In this document: positions 44,624 through 52,307 of the stretch, piece by piece
How positions within the stretch are numbered: position 1 is the first letter of the stretch
Layout: each line of letters begins with the position of its first letter
Source of the DNA: Sporosarcina sp. Te-1
Lineage (GTDB): Bacteria; Bacillota; Bacilli; Bacillales_A; Planococcaceae
DNA: 64,000 bases
NCBI RefSeq assembly: GCF_017498505.1
Contig: NZ_CP071798.1
Coordinates: 2,873,501-2,937,500, forward strand
Reading direction: 5' to 3'
The notes under the pieces: generated by a model
The model's database searches: none
Told to the model about the DNA's origin: nothing
Seen by the model: the letters and a program-made list of their open reading frames with translations, nothing else
Translations under genes and position numbers: made by a program

Positions 44624-44917
44624 CTAGGGAAGGAAACATCGAAGAATGATTGATTCTTTGATGTTTCTTGGCCCGTTCATCGTAGACACACAGACAACAC
44701 TCTTTCCTTTCAAAAGTCCCTCTGGAAAAAGCTCCTTCGTATCCCTATAGGCAAAATTAGAAGCAAATAATTGATCAATATATCCTAACCGCATCGCGGG
44801 CGGTCTTCCCCACCAAATGGGATAAATAAAAACGATTTGGTCCGCCCATGTAAGCTGTTCTCTGTATTTTTCAATGGCAGGGTCCGTATACATATCACGT
44901 CTTCTTTTATGCTCATT
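44624..44917 (-). pseudogene. Remnant of an NAD(P)H quinone oxidoreductase (flavodoxin-like fold)
   Basis: The middle of an MdaB/KefF/NQO1-like protein is clear: EHKRRRDMYTDPAIEKYREQ, then WADQIVFIYPIWWGRPPAMR, GYIDQLFASNFAYRD and KSVVCVSTMNGP. The N-terminal flavin-binding third is missing (a stop sits just before VFNEHKRRRD) and the C-terminus is cut after MNGP, replaced by unrelated residues. A complete homologue has about 190 residues. Surrounding 44567-45039 holds no other gene. Confidence 0.75.
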
Positions 44918-44994
44918 GAAAACTTAAATTGGATTAGAGGATATTGAACGGGCAATCGATATTCTTCAGTCAAAATTATTTTATCCCGAAACGT

Positions 44995-45026
44995 AAAAAA
45001 GCTCCCCCACTGATTAAGAGAGCTCT
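44995..45026 (-). terminator. Terminator after the 45040 gene
   Basis: AGCTCTC and GGGGAGCT pair (one mismatch) around about 10 bases, followed by TTTTTTACG on the minus strand. Confidence 0.75.
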
Positions 45027-45039
45027 GTGTTCTTAGCAT

Positions 45040-45519
45040 TTAAGAATAGTTTTGAACCATGTCTTCGACATACGATAGAAAATTCGGGTATGCTGAGGTG
45101 CCTTTCAATCGTTCTGCTGCTTCCCATAAAGGCAATATGGCTGCATCCTCCTTTTTCGCATAAAGGAGAGTGTACGGCTCTTTAGGTTGATCACTTCCGT
45201 GAAGGACAGGAGAATAATCGTAAACAGCTTGAAATTCATACCAGCAAAAATCCATATGACAATTATTATTAATTACCTCTCCTACATATGCGCCTATCCG
45301 AACTACAAAATTATCAAAGTGTTGATGTAAAAGTTCCGTACCCATTAATCTTTTGGCATACAAATCAATAATTCGAATACTCTCTATTGAAAAGTCCAGA
45401 TTTCTCTTCGTCAGGTTCTCTTGATCCCAGGCATCTTCGGATACATCCTGGTACATGAGTTTGGCTATACCTTTCAAATCATCTTTTACTAATTTATTTC
45501 TCCCGAAAAAATCAAACAT
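45040..45519 (-). CDS. Conserved hypothetical protein
   Basis: 159 residues, soluble. MFDFFGRNKLVKDDLKGIAK at the start, a central RIGAYVGEVINNNCHMDFCW and a C-terminal SAYPNFLSYVEDMVQ helix. The GAYVGEVI pattern occurs in several families of small Firmicutes proteins, but no specific one is claimed. GGAGACTCC precedes ATG 45519, and the acetyltransferase gene lies only 15 bases upstream on the same strand, so the two are probably one operon. Confidence 0.6.
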   Translation of the reverse strand: MFDFFGRNKLVKDDLKGIAKLMYQDVSEDAWDQENLTKRNLDFSIESIRIIDLYAKRLMGTELLHQHFDNFVVRIGAYVGEVINNNCHMDFCWYEFQAVYDYSPVLHGSDQPKEPYTLLYAKKEDAAILPLWEAAERLKGTSAYPNFLSYVEDMVQNYS

Positions 45520-45534
45520 AGTTGGAGTCTCCTC

Positions 45535-46080
45535 TTAGGAATTTACTATATATGCCATCTCTAATCGTACTTCATTTTTTACAACATCCTCATTCGAGTA
45601 TGAAATCGTGTTCAAGCCGACTACTCGAAAGCCGTTCCGCAAGTAAAATTGAATGGCAGGATAATTGGAGGTCTGTGTTTCTAAAACAATGGAGCGAGCT
45701 CCTAATTCAACTGCTCTTTGTTTCGCCATGTCGATGAATTTCCTGCCAATCCTCTTCTTTTGAAACGAAGGATAGACGTGTAAATCATGGATTAACAATG
45801 TATGATTCCAGTCCATTTCTTGGATCATCATAATCCCAGCCTCTGTCCCGTTCACTTCTGCCGTATAGGCTTCAGCGCCTTCTTTATATTCCTCAAATAT
45901 ATTTTCTTCCATGCTTTTCACAAATGGCTTATCAAAACATTCTTCTCGTAAGGTGAACACCCACCCTTTGTCTATTTCTTCTTGGTCTACCTCATAGTAT
46001 TTCTCCGATGTATAACAGTACCGTACTTTTTTTCCTGCTAGATAATTTTCTTTATAGATTCGTTGAATGGTTGACATCAT
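45535..46080 (-). CDS. GNAT acetyltransferase similar to streptothricin acetyltransferase
   Basis: 181 residues. The acetyl-CoA binding core is IHDLHVYPSFQKKRIGRKFI (about 113-132, KxRIGRKF loop), followed by ARSIVLETQTSNYPAIQFYL and RNGFRVVGLN. The layout, with an N-terminal arm and YTAEVNGTEAGIMMIQEMDW, resembles the SatA/YyaR group that acetylates streptothricin. Whether resistance is its role is not known. GGAGGGAG precedes ATGATG at 46080. Confidence 0.78.
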   Translation of the reverse strand: MMSTIQRIYKENYLAGKKVRYCYTSEKYYEVDQEEIDKGWVFTLREECFDKPFVKSMEENIFEEYKEGAEAYTAEVNGTEAGIMMIQEMDWNHTLLIHDLHVYPSFQKKRIGRKFIDMAKQRAVELGARSIVLETQTSNYPAIQFYLRNGFRVVGLNTISYSNEDVVKNEVRLEMAYIVNS

Positions 46081-46134
46081 AATATCTCCCTCCTCCTATC
46101 AATTTACTGTAAAACGCTAATTTAGTTTCGCTAC

Positions 46135-46173
46135 TTGCAAATTAATATATAGTCAGTTAAACTGATTATATAT
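46135..46173 (+). promoter_or_regulatory. Promoter with MarR-type palindrome over the -10
   Basis: TTGCAA (46135-46140), 17 bases, TAAACT (46158-46163). A near-perfect 29-bp palindrome centred on TCAGTT-A-AACTGA (46145-46173, one mismatched pair) covers the spacer and -10. It lies just before the MarR gene, pointing to self-repression. Confidence 0.7.
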
Positions 46174-46205
46174 TTAAATGATTATATGCAGAGGTGAGCA
46201 TTGAA

Positions 46206-46625
46206 TTGGAAAGATGGAATCAATCTTATGGTTTTTTGCTAGGTAAAGTTCTTCAGCAAATGGAAAGCCAGTTTGCCGAAGGGCTTATCCCATTTCATAT
46301 TAACGCGAGACAATATGGAGTTCTTCTATTTATACAAGAAAACCCCTACTCCTCTCAAAAAGATATATCAGAAAACCTACAAATTGACCGGACCACTATG
46401 GTAAGTCATATTGATCATTTGGAAAATTTAGGATTTGTAGAAAGAACAAAGAATCCCAATGACCGAAGATCGTATAGCCTGATGATAACGAACAAAGGAA
46501 AAGAAGTATTGGATTCACGTTGGGAATTCTTGAGCGAAGTGGAATTGGGGGTTTTAGCCCCTTTAGAAACGCATGAGAAGCAGCTACTCAAAGAGTTACT
46601 CGTTAAAGTTTGGAAGTCACTATAG
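46206..46625 (+). CDS. MarR family transcriptional regulator
   Basis: About 139 residues. TTG 46206 fits AGAGGTGAG 7 bases upstream, whereas GTG 46194 lies inside that site. Winged helix at about 30-95 (SQKDISENLQIDRTTMVSHI, then HLENLGFVERTKNPNDRRSY with the DRR wing). The linked gene is a rhodanese with a frameshift. The pair suggests sulfur or oxidative-stress sensing; no conserved sensor cysteine is seen in this protein. Confidence 0.88.
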   Translation: MERWNQSYGFLLGKVLQQMESQFAEGLIPFHINARQYGVLLFIQENPYSSQKDISENLQIDRTTMVSHIDHLENLGFVERTKNPNDRRSYSLMITNKGKEVLDSRWEFLSEVELGVLAPLETHEKQLLKELLVKVWKSL

Positions 46626-46645
46626 AGAAAACAGGAGGTTCGAGT

Positions 46646-47037
46646 ATGAACGCACTTGATTATTTTAATGCACGTCTTCAAGCAACTATCAGCCCTATGA
46701 TTATATGAAAGCTACGCAACTGGAGTCTGAGAAATACTTTTTACTCGATGTGAGAAATGGTCCAATTCACGTAAGAAGTGTAACTATTAAAGATACGAAT
46801 GTTATACCTGAACTAGAATTGGCTAATCGACTAGAAGAAATACCGAAGGACAAGGAGATTATTGTTTACTGCTGGGATGTCTGGTGCAATACGGCTGCCA
46901 AGGCAGCAAAGTTTTTGTTGGAACAAGGTTATCAAGTGAAAGAATTGATCGGTGGGTTAGCGGCGTGGCAGGAAATGAACTTCCCTGTTTCGGAGCAACT
47001 AAAGAGTACTGATGTTGCGAAAAATTGTGGATGCTGA
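46646..47037 (+). pseudogene. Rhodanese-like sulfurtransferase with a single-base frameshift
   Basis: AGGAGG lies 7 bases before ATG 46646, which reads MNALDYFNARLQATISPM and then hits a stop. Adding one base near 46700 joins it to the frame at 46705, DYMKATQLESEKYFLLDVRN and on to GIAAWQ-like GLAAWQEMNFPV. The active-site loop VYCWDVWCNTAAKAA with its cysteine is intact. Together they make one normal rhodanese of about 130 residues. Either a recent frameshift or a sequencing error; if ATG 46705 is used, a shorter protein could still be made, without a good ribosome site. Confidence 0.8.
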
Positions 47038-47062
47038 TTTGCTGTGTACTGTTATTTAAAAT

Positions 47063-47099
47063 ACGAAACGGGAATTAGCGTACCTAATCTCCGTTTCGT
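47063..47099. terminator. Hairpin after the rhodanese gene
   Basis: ACGAAACGG-(A)-TTAG and CTAA-(T)-CCGTTTCGT pair with two bulges around 5 bases. The following T-run is weak. Confidence 0.6.
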
Positions 47100-47137
47100 C
47101 TTATAAAGTTTTCAGTACATAACCTAGTTAAGTAATA

Positions 47138-47524
47138 TTACTGTTCAACAAGCAAAAATTGATTATCTTTAATTGTATAGTCACCATATTTTCTAGAAAG
47201 CACTACCGTTCTTACTGCGTGTTGTTTGTTTGCGAAGACTACTAAAAAACGGTCTTCCAGTAGATCAATTCCCCCGTTACTCCCTTTAAATTTTATGCTC
47301 ATGGCTTCTTCAATCATTTCGTTTGTTGAATAAGGGCCGAATGCTCCAACTTTGTCCCATTCAAAATCCGTTAACGTGGTTAAATCAATTTGTTGTTCTC
47401 CTTGCTCTGCCAGGGAGTGAATATCCTTTGCTAACATGCTATCTTCACTTGCGCGATTCGAAAAAAAGGTAACGGATAATCCTATAATAGCAATGAGCAA
47501 GATGCTATAACCTATTCTCTTCAT
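47138..47524 (-). CDS. Hypothetical membrane-anchored or secreted protein
   Basis: 128 residues with an N-terminal signal or anchor (MKRIGYSILLIAIIGLSVTF) and an outer domain containing FEWDKVGAFGPYSTNEMIEE and RFLVVFANKQHAVRTVVLSR. The WDKxxxFGPYS motif is shared by a family of small secreted proteins of unknown function. AGGCAGG precedes ATG 47524. Single gene. Confidence 0.6.
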   Translation of the reverse strand: MKRIGYSILLIAIIGLSVTFFSNRASEDSMLAKDIHSLAEQGEQQIDLTTLTDFEWDKVGAFGPYSTNEMIEEAMSIKFKGSNGGIDLLEDRFLVVFANKQHAVRTVVLSRKYGDYTIKDNQFLLVEQ

Positions 47525-47746
47525 GACGACCTGCCTTTTCTGTATTTTTACCAGAAACGTAGATTACTGATAACATTGAGACGAATTCTATTCCACCTTG
47601 TTCCGTATGTAAAAATTAAAAGACCTTCATCTGCAGCGCATAGCAGAGAACGGTTTTTTGCTCGATAGTTATATTAAATAGTAGGGCCTTCCTTCGTTTA
47701 CAGCAACTCTTCAGAATTACTTTACAATCCCGCTTCAAGAGAATTG

Positions 47747-48346
47747 CTAAAAACCTGCTACTGGATGCAGGATCTCATTAGACCCGATTTCAGCAAAAAT
47801 AAATAGTGATCCAAAAGCAAAAGGATAGCTATAATCGTCTTGAAGCAGCGTATCGGGGTAACCATCTTCATCCACTTGAAATAAAAAAGAAAAGGAGTCC
47901 TCTTTCAGCTTTGTAAAATAATAGTCCTTATGTTGAATCAGTCTTGGGTTTCCGCCTAGCTTGATCAAAAAAGACTGATCCATGGATTTTTCGTCATTGC
48001 ATATTACTCCTTCTGAAATTACATGTTTCACAAGACCTGGATTCGTAAAGAGATCTTTGACGCTTTCCGTTGAAATGGGATGCTCAATTACCTTTATTGA
48101 GCAACGCGGATAAATATTGTTATCCAAGTATTCCTCATAGTCCTTTGGAATGAAGATCGAAATCATGCTATCACATTTAAAGGGATGGACGAAGCTCAAG
48201 TAAAAATAATAGCTCTGATTACCATCATGGATATCTTCTGCTTGGTCATCAAAGAAATCCGGAGCATTTCCGCCGATCCAGCCTATTCCATATTCATTCG
48301 AAAGGCATGGCTCGGCATAATAAAGAATACAGTCTGTTCTTTCCAC
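47747..48346 (-). CDS. Hypothetical protein, weakly DUF1963/YwqG-like
   Basis: 199 residues, soluble, rich in F/Y/D. The C-terminal part LIKLGGNPRLIQHKDYYFTK ... FLFQVDEDGYP ... GSLFIFAE follows the GG-x-P-x-x-x-Q / LLQ-x-D / G-x-L-y-F-F pattern of DUF1963 (YwqG) proteins, but the match is loose. GTG 48346 has only a weak upstream AAGG. It lies 25 bases downstream of the 3' end of the gene split by the IS21-type element (stop at 48371) and was probably co-transcribed with it before the insertion. Confidence 0.55.
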   Translation of the reverse strand: MERTDCILYYAEPCLSNEYGIGWIGGNAPDFFDDQAEDIHDGNQSYYFYLSFVHPFKCDSMISIFIPKDYEEYLDNNIYPRCSIKVIEHPISTESVKDLFTNPGLVKHVISEGVICNDEKSMDQSFLIKLGGNPRLIQHKDYYFTKLKEDSFSFLFQVDEDGYPDTLLQDDYSYPFAFGSLFIFAEIGSNEILHPVAGF

Positions 48347-48370
48347 TAAAATAAATAGCCTTGCGTCCCT

Positions 48371-48429
48371 TCATTTACAGCTCTCCCTCAAGAAATTGAA
48401 TGAGGTACATTTCAGGCTGCTTAAGAAAC
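48371..48429 (-). pseudogene. 3' fragment of the gene split by the IS21-type element
   Basis: When the element (48430-51707) and one AGAAAC copy are removed, the frame of the gene at 51708-52089 continues through TTC TTA AGC AGC into this fragment and ends at TGA 48373-48371 after about 18 more codons. The restored C-terminus reads SFLSSLKCTSFNFLRESCK. See the 5' part for the rest. Confidence 0.65.
48424..48429. repeat. Target-site duplication, left copy
   Basis: AGAAAC, identical to 51708-51713, flanking an element with TG...CA ends. IS21 elements make 4-8 bp duplications. Confidence 0.75.
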
Positions 48430-48558
48430 TGGATATTTCCAAATGATGTCAACACCGAAAACCATAAATGTCAGCACTCAAAACCATCCAAGTCAACACC
48501 GATATTTTGGCAAAGCAAAAACAGCTTTTCTCAATCTTTTTACATATAAAGACTATTT

Positions 48559-48597
48559 CCTGATTTGTTCCTAATAGAGATCAAATCAGGTTTTTAT
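48559..48597 (+). terminator. Terminator inside the left end of the IS21-type element
   Basis: CCTGATTTG pairs perfectly with CAAATCAGG around 14 bases, followed by TTTTTATT. No plus-strand gene lies before it within the element, so it may insulate the cargo from outside transcription. Confidence 0.8.
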
Positions 48598-48688
48598 TAT
48601 CTCTTGGTCTTTTTGGTGTCCAAAAATTAGCAAGCTAGGAACAGCCAAATGATTTTCTAATCCTTATAATAGAGGCAGAGGTGGTAGT

Positions 48689-49576
48689 ATGCAGTACAAG
48701 CAAATTATTGATCAAAGTATCACTTATATTAAAGACCACATTAACGAGCAGCTTACCGCTGAAAAAATAGCAAATCATGTTGGATACTCTACCTTTCATT
48801 TTTGTAGAATTTTTTCTCTGGTAAAAGGGGTTCCGGTCATGGAGTATGTGAGAAAATATCGCCTATCGACAGCAAGAATTGAACTTTCTGATAACCAGAA
48901 AATCTTAGATGTTGCCTTGCAGTATGGCTTTGAATCGGCAAGCGGATTTTCAAAATCATTTAGGCAAGAATTTGGATATACCCCGACATCATATAAAATT
49001 AGAATGGCGGATAGTGATAATACTCTCGTAAAAAATATACGAGATGTCCTAGATTCACCGAAATTCGTTGATAAAGAGCCCTTTAGGGTAGCAGGTTATG
49101 GCTTACACGCAAATATTGCAGATAATTATAGCCATCAAATAGCTGCTTACTGGGATTCAAGTAACGAATCCAATTTAGAGGAAAAGCTTTATGAACAATT
49201 AAAACCACCCAAACATGGTGAAGTTGGGCTGTGGCTTCCTTATCAGAATGAAGGTAATGCAATCTATTTATTTGGGGTTATTGTCGATGACTTTAGTCTG
49301 ACAACCTCAGATATGATCGTTGCAGAAATACCAAGTGCAACGTACGCTGTCTTCACTACTCCACCTATCAACAATCTATCAACCGCCACAACATACGACA
49401 AAGATCCTTTATCAATAGCTGTTAAGGAAACCTGGCGGTACATTTTTTCGGAGTGGTTTGATCAAAGTTCATATGAATTGGATGAAGATCGCCTTGCTTA
49501 TGAATATTATGATGAACGCTGTCATGCCTCCGAAAATTCTATTATGGAAATCTATATACCGATTAAGAAATCATAG
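48689..49576 (+). CDS. AraC family regulator with GyrI-like effector domain (IS21 passenger)
   Basis: 295 residues. The AraC helix-turn-helix pair is at about 8-105 (LTAEKIANHVGYSTFHFCRI, LDVALQYGFESASGFSKSFR, then FGYTPTSYK). From about 125 to 295 a GyrI-like/AraC effector-binding domain follows (EPFRVAGYGLHANIADNYSH, GEVGLWLPYQ, AEIPSATYAVFTTPP). This build is common for drug- or ligand-responsive regulators. AGAGGTGG precedes ATG 48689. It lies between the left end of the element and istA, and it is 15 bases upstream of the methyltransferase gene, so the two form a cargo operon. Confidence 0.85.
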   Translation: MQYKQIIDQSITYIKDHINEQLTAEKIANHVGYSTFHFCRIFSLVKGVPVMEYVRKYRLSTARIELSDNQKILDVALQYGFESASGFSKSFRQEFGYTPTSYKIRMADSDNTLVKNIRDVLDSPKFVDKEPFRVAGYGLHANIADNYSHQIAAYWDSSNESNLEEKLYEQLKPPKHGEVGLWLPYQNEGNAIYLFGVIVDDFSLTTSDMIVAEIPSATYAVFTTPPINNLSTATTYDKDPLSIAVKETWRYIFSEWFDQSSYELDEDRLAYEYYDERCHASENSIMEIYIPIKKS

Positions 49577-49591
49577 AAAGAAGTTGAAAAT

Positions 49592-50335
49592 ATGTTTACA
49601 GAATATGGTGAATTAAGCACCATGCTATACCAGTTGACCAAACCCTCCGGATACTCTATTGATGGTGATTTGGAATACTATTATGAACATTTGAAAAGTA
49701 CTAAAGGTAAAATCTTAGAAGCAGGCGTCGGCACTGGTAGAATGATGATTCCTTTTCTGCAAAAGGGACTTGATGTAGAAGGTGTTGACGTATCTGAAGA
49801 TATGTTAAAACAATGTAGAGCTAACATGGAGGCCGCAAAAGTGAAGGGAACTCTCTACCAAGGAGATCTTACTGACCTTCATCTACCTGAAAAATACGAG
49901 GCGATTATCATGCCTACCGGGAGTTTCTGTCTATTACCCCGGAATCAAGTTAAGGATATTCTGCGTTCTTTTTACCAACATCTTGAAGTAGGCGGTAAAA
50001 TTATTATTGATTTGGAATTGCCAACTGGATTCATACCAGACAAAGTTTCAACAGGTCAATTTTCAATCGACAATGAAACTGGCATTCTATTTACGTCAAC
50101 AACCCAAGGAATAGATTGGCTTCAACAGAAAACCAGCTTTATTCACCGATACGATTTGCTCAAAATTGGTAAGATTCAAGAAACAGAAATATCAAATTTT
50201 GTTCTCTATTGGTATGGAATCCAGGAGTTTCAGCTTTTACTGGAACATGAAGGATATTCTTCGATTGAGTATAAACTTGGGTATGAGAGAGATACGTCTT
50301 CTTCCCTCATCACCTTTTTTGCAAGTAAAGAATAA
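49592..50335 (+). CDS. Class I SAM-dependent methyltransferase (IS21 passenger)
   Basis: 247 residues. SAM motif I is ILEAGVGTGRMMIPFLQKGL (about 39-58), followed by VEGVDVSEDMLKQCR (acidic residue after strand 2) and LEVGGKIIIDLELPTG (motif III region). The substrate is unknown; a small molecule or antibiotic is possible given the regulator next to it. The ribosome site is weak (AAGAAG). It is intact, while the transposase genes beside it are broken. Confidence 0.8.
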   Translation: MFTEYGELSTMLYQLTKPSGYSIDGDLEYYYEHLKSTKGKILEAGVGTGRMMIPFLQKGLDVEGVDVSEDMLKQCRANMEAAKVKGTLYQGDLTDLHLPEKYEAIIMPTGSFCLLPRNQVKDILRSFYQHLEVGGKIIIDLELPTGFIPDKVSTGQFSIDNETGILFTSTTQGIDWLQQKTSFIHRYDLLKIGKIQETEISNFVLYWYGIQEFQLLLEHEGYSSIEYKLGYERDTSSSLITFFASKE

Positions 50336-50475
50336 TTAGGTTATTTCTTTTTAAGAAAGCTTCGCCAAAAACTACAAATTCATTTCTCTCTTACCTGTCA
50401 CTCTGTTTATCATTTTGGGATTTTTTTACAGTTACTAACTTAGAAAAGATATTTAGTGTTCCAAGGAGGAGTCGA

Positions 50476-51021
50476 ATGATTCAATACCAAAAGATCCTAC
50501 AAATGTACTTCAACGGTGACTCTCAACGAACCATCGCAGCCGCCACCGGTCATTCATGGCGGACGGTAAAAGATGTGATTTACCGAGCAGAAAATAAAAA
50601 TATCATTGAGCTGAAGCCGGAGATGGATAATCTCTGGCTATTTGGCTTCCTATACCCCGAAAGGCAGACATTTGAGGGGGGTTATTACCCTGTTAATTGG
50701 GAGTATATCCATAAAGAGCTGATGAAAAAGAACGTGACGCTCCAACTTCTTCATCGTGAATACAAAGAGAAAGCTCGAAACTCAAAGAAATATCCTTATT
50801 CCTATACCAGCTTTACAAGGGGTTATCGTCAGTATGCGGATAAATATAATCTAACTATGCCGATAAAAAAGAAGCCCGGAGAACTGGTGGAAGTTGACTG
50901 GATCGGAAGTACATTACCGGTAACTGACTGCAACACCGGCAACGAGGAAAAAGCCTATCTTTTTGTAGCAAGTTTACCATTCAGTCAGTTTTTCTACGTT
51001 GAAGCCTTTAGTAGACGGTAG
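50476..51021 (+). pseudogene. istA: Truncated IS21 transposase IstA
   Basis: 181 codons of a normal 400-500. The N-terminal helix-turn-helix (MYFNGDSQRTIAAATGHSWR) and the start of the DDE domain (GELVEVDWIGSTLPV, first catalytic Asp) are intact. After LPFSQFFYVEAF the sequence jumps into the middle of istB, removing the other two catalytic acids. AAGGAGGAG precedes ATG 50476. Confidence 0.9.
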
Positions 51022-51328
51022 CTTCCGAAAGCTCCTCGATAAGTATAAAAAGGTCGATCTTTTGATAATTGACGAATGGTTATTGACTAGCCTAACTCTT
51101 GAACAGGCCACCATCCTTCTTGAAATCATTGAAAACCGGCAATTCCAACGCTCAACAGTTTTTTGTTCACAATTCGCACCAGAAGGATGGCACGCTAAGA
51201 TCGAGCTGCAGCAAATCGCAGATGCCATCTTAGATCGTATCGTCCATAATTCTTTCAAAATTATCTTGGACGGAAATATTTCAATGCGTGAGCGACATGG
51301 GCTCAGTGGAGGTAACACTGTTGGCTAA
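51014..51328 (+). pseudogene. istB: Truncated IS21 helper ATPase IstB
   Basis: Only the C-terminal half of IstB remains: GSFRKLLDKYKKVDLLIIDE (Walker B LLIIDE), ENRQFQRSTVFCSQFAPEGW and AILDRIVHNSFKIILDG. The Walker A half is gone, lost in the same deletion that removed the end of istA. No start codon of its own is likely. Confidence 0.88.
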
Positions 51329-51551
51329 AAATCTTTTTCAGGAAGTGGCAGCCTATTTCTATAACAACGCTTGTCCTCTATATTTTCAGGAACGGTTAAT
51401 GGAAATCTCTTGTATGTAAGAAGATGGGCCATTTGAACAAGCGCTTCAAGAGTCAATAAAAGAAATCAACGCTCATTTAGAGTGCAGTCGTATCCCTGAT
51501 AAAAACCATTATTCTTACATTAGCATTGATGAAGACGATATTCCGTTTTAA
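51321..51551 (+). pseudogene. Third small ORF of the IS21-type element, with an internal stop
   Basis: TTG 51321 with GGAGG 8 bases upstream opens a 76-codon frame, MAKNLFQEVAAYFYNNACPL at the start and HYSYISIDEDDIPF at the end, broken by TAA at 51417-51419 (codon 33). The frame on both sides is otherwise open and protein-like. Some IS21 relatives carry a short third ORF here; its function is unknown. Confidence 0.6.
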
Positions 51552-51594
51552 AAGAGCTAGTGATCGATACATAATGATCACTAGCTCTTTATTC
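51551..51594 (+). terminator. Terminator at the right side of the IS21-type element
   Basis: AAAGAGCTAGTGATC pairs perfectly with GATCACTAGCTCTTT around 10 bases, followed by ATTCTG (weak T-run). Confidence 0.8.
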
Positions 51595-51707
51595 TGAATG
51601 AATCAAATTTTTTAGGGTGTTGACATCGATGATTTTCGGTGTTGACTTTTATGAAATCGAGTGTTGACATTTATGGTCTAAGCGTTGACTTTGCTTGGAA
51701 ATATTCA

Positions 51708-51713
51708 AGAAAC
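51708..51713. repeat. Target-site duplication, right copy
   Basis: AGAAAC, the partner of 48424-48429. Confidence 0.75.
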
Positions 51714-52089
51714 TCTGTAAAGCTGCATAAACCTGGTGCTCCACGTCATAACAACCGATCAGACCTTTTTTCTTCGGATTCCAAACGAGCTGCAGATCAG
51801 AGTAATTGTCGATATCCGCTGATAAACGCAGCAGCTTTTGCCTGCCGAGTTTCATCTCAAACGTATCGGTCAATGATAAAAAGTCGATATACTCGATTTC
51901 AAAATCATTTTGTGCAAGCTCAAGACGGAGCTTATCTCCAGTAAGGAAGGTGAATATTTCCTCATTCATGTAGCTGGCCGTCATCACTGGCTCCTCAATA
52001 AGCCCGGACAACGTTTTGCCGATTGCCTTCACTGAGACCCATACAAAATAATTGTGGAGCACACTAATCCAGTTCATGTCCCGCGCCAT
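51708..52089 (-). pseudogene. 5' part of a hypothetical gene interrupted by the IS21-type element
   Basis: About 127 residues remain, reading inward from 52089 or 52078 (MNWISVLHNYFVWVSVKAIG) to YDVEHQVYAALQSF at the element border. No domain is recognised. In the current sequence the frame runs on into the terminal repeat and stops there, adding about 19 foreign residues. Removing the element restores about 18 native codons ending at 48371. The start is unsure because no clear ribosome site lies before either ATG. Confidence 0.65.
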
Positions 52090-52267
52090 TAATTTCAAGC
52101 GCTTATGCTATGTTCTCCCATAATGTGTGGGGTACATGTAGGGAAAAACATCCAGATTAAAAAATTTAGCAAGGTAATCATAATACTTAATTTTAATACT
52201 TTAGTGCGTCTGCTTTGCATTCCATTTCTCCTCTAACGGCATCCCCTATATTTTTATAAAGTATTAA

Positions 52268-52300
52268 AGCTCCTCATATAGTTTAGAGGAGCTCTAACAA
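52268..52300 (-). terminator. Terminator after ade
   Basis: AGCTCCTC pairs perfectly with GAGGAGCT around 10 bases, followed on the minus strand by TTTAATACTTT. Confidence 0.78.
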
Positions 52301-52307
52301 AAAATAT

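Larger units (their letters stand above)
48430..51707 (+). mobile_element. IS21-type element with passenger genes, defective
   Basis: About 3.28 kb. The left end TGGATATTTCCAA and the inverted right end TTGGAAATATTCA match; inside them GTCAAC-type repeats recur every 22 bases: left 48448, 48470 and 48492; right (as GTTGAC) 51619, 51641, 51663 and 51684. Over about 55 bases the two ends pair with few mismatches. Multiple terminal repeats are typical of IS21 and bind IstA. Contents in order: terminator, AraC/GyrI regulator, methyltransferase, truncated istA, truncated istB, a small third ORF, terminator. Flanked by AGAAAC duplications. Not autonomous because istA and istB are deleted inside. 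Confidence 0.82.

Noticed and set aside
48559..48597. Terminator read as an attenuator of the AraC cargo gene
   Set aside because: No leader peptide or aptamer is visible and about 90 bases separate it from the gene; it is more simply an insulating terminator.
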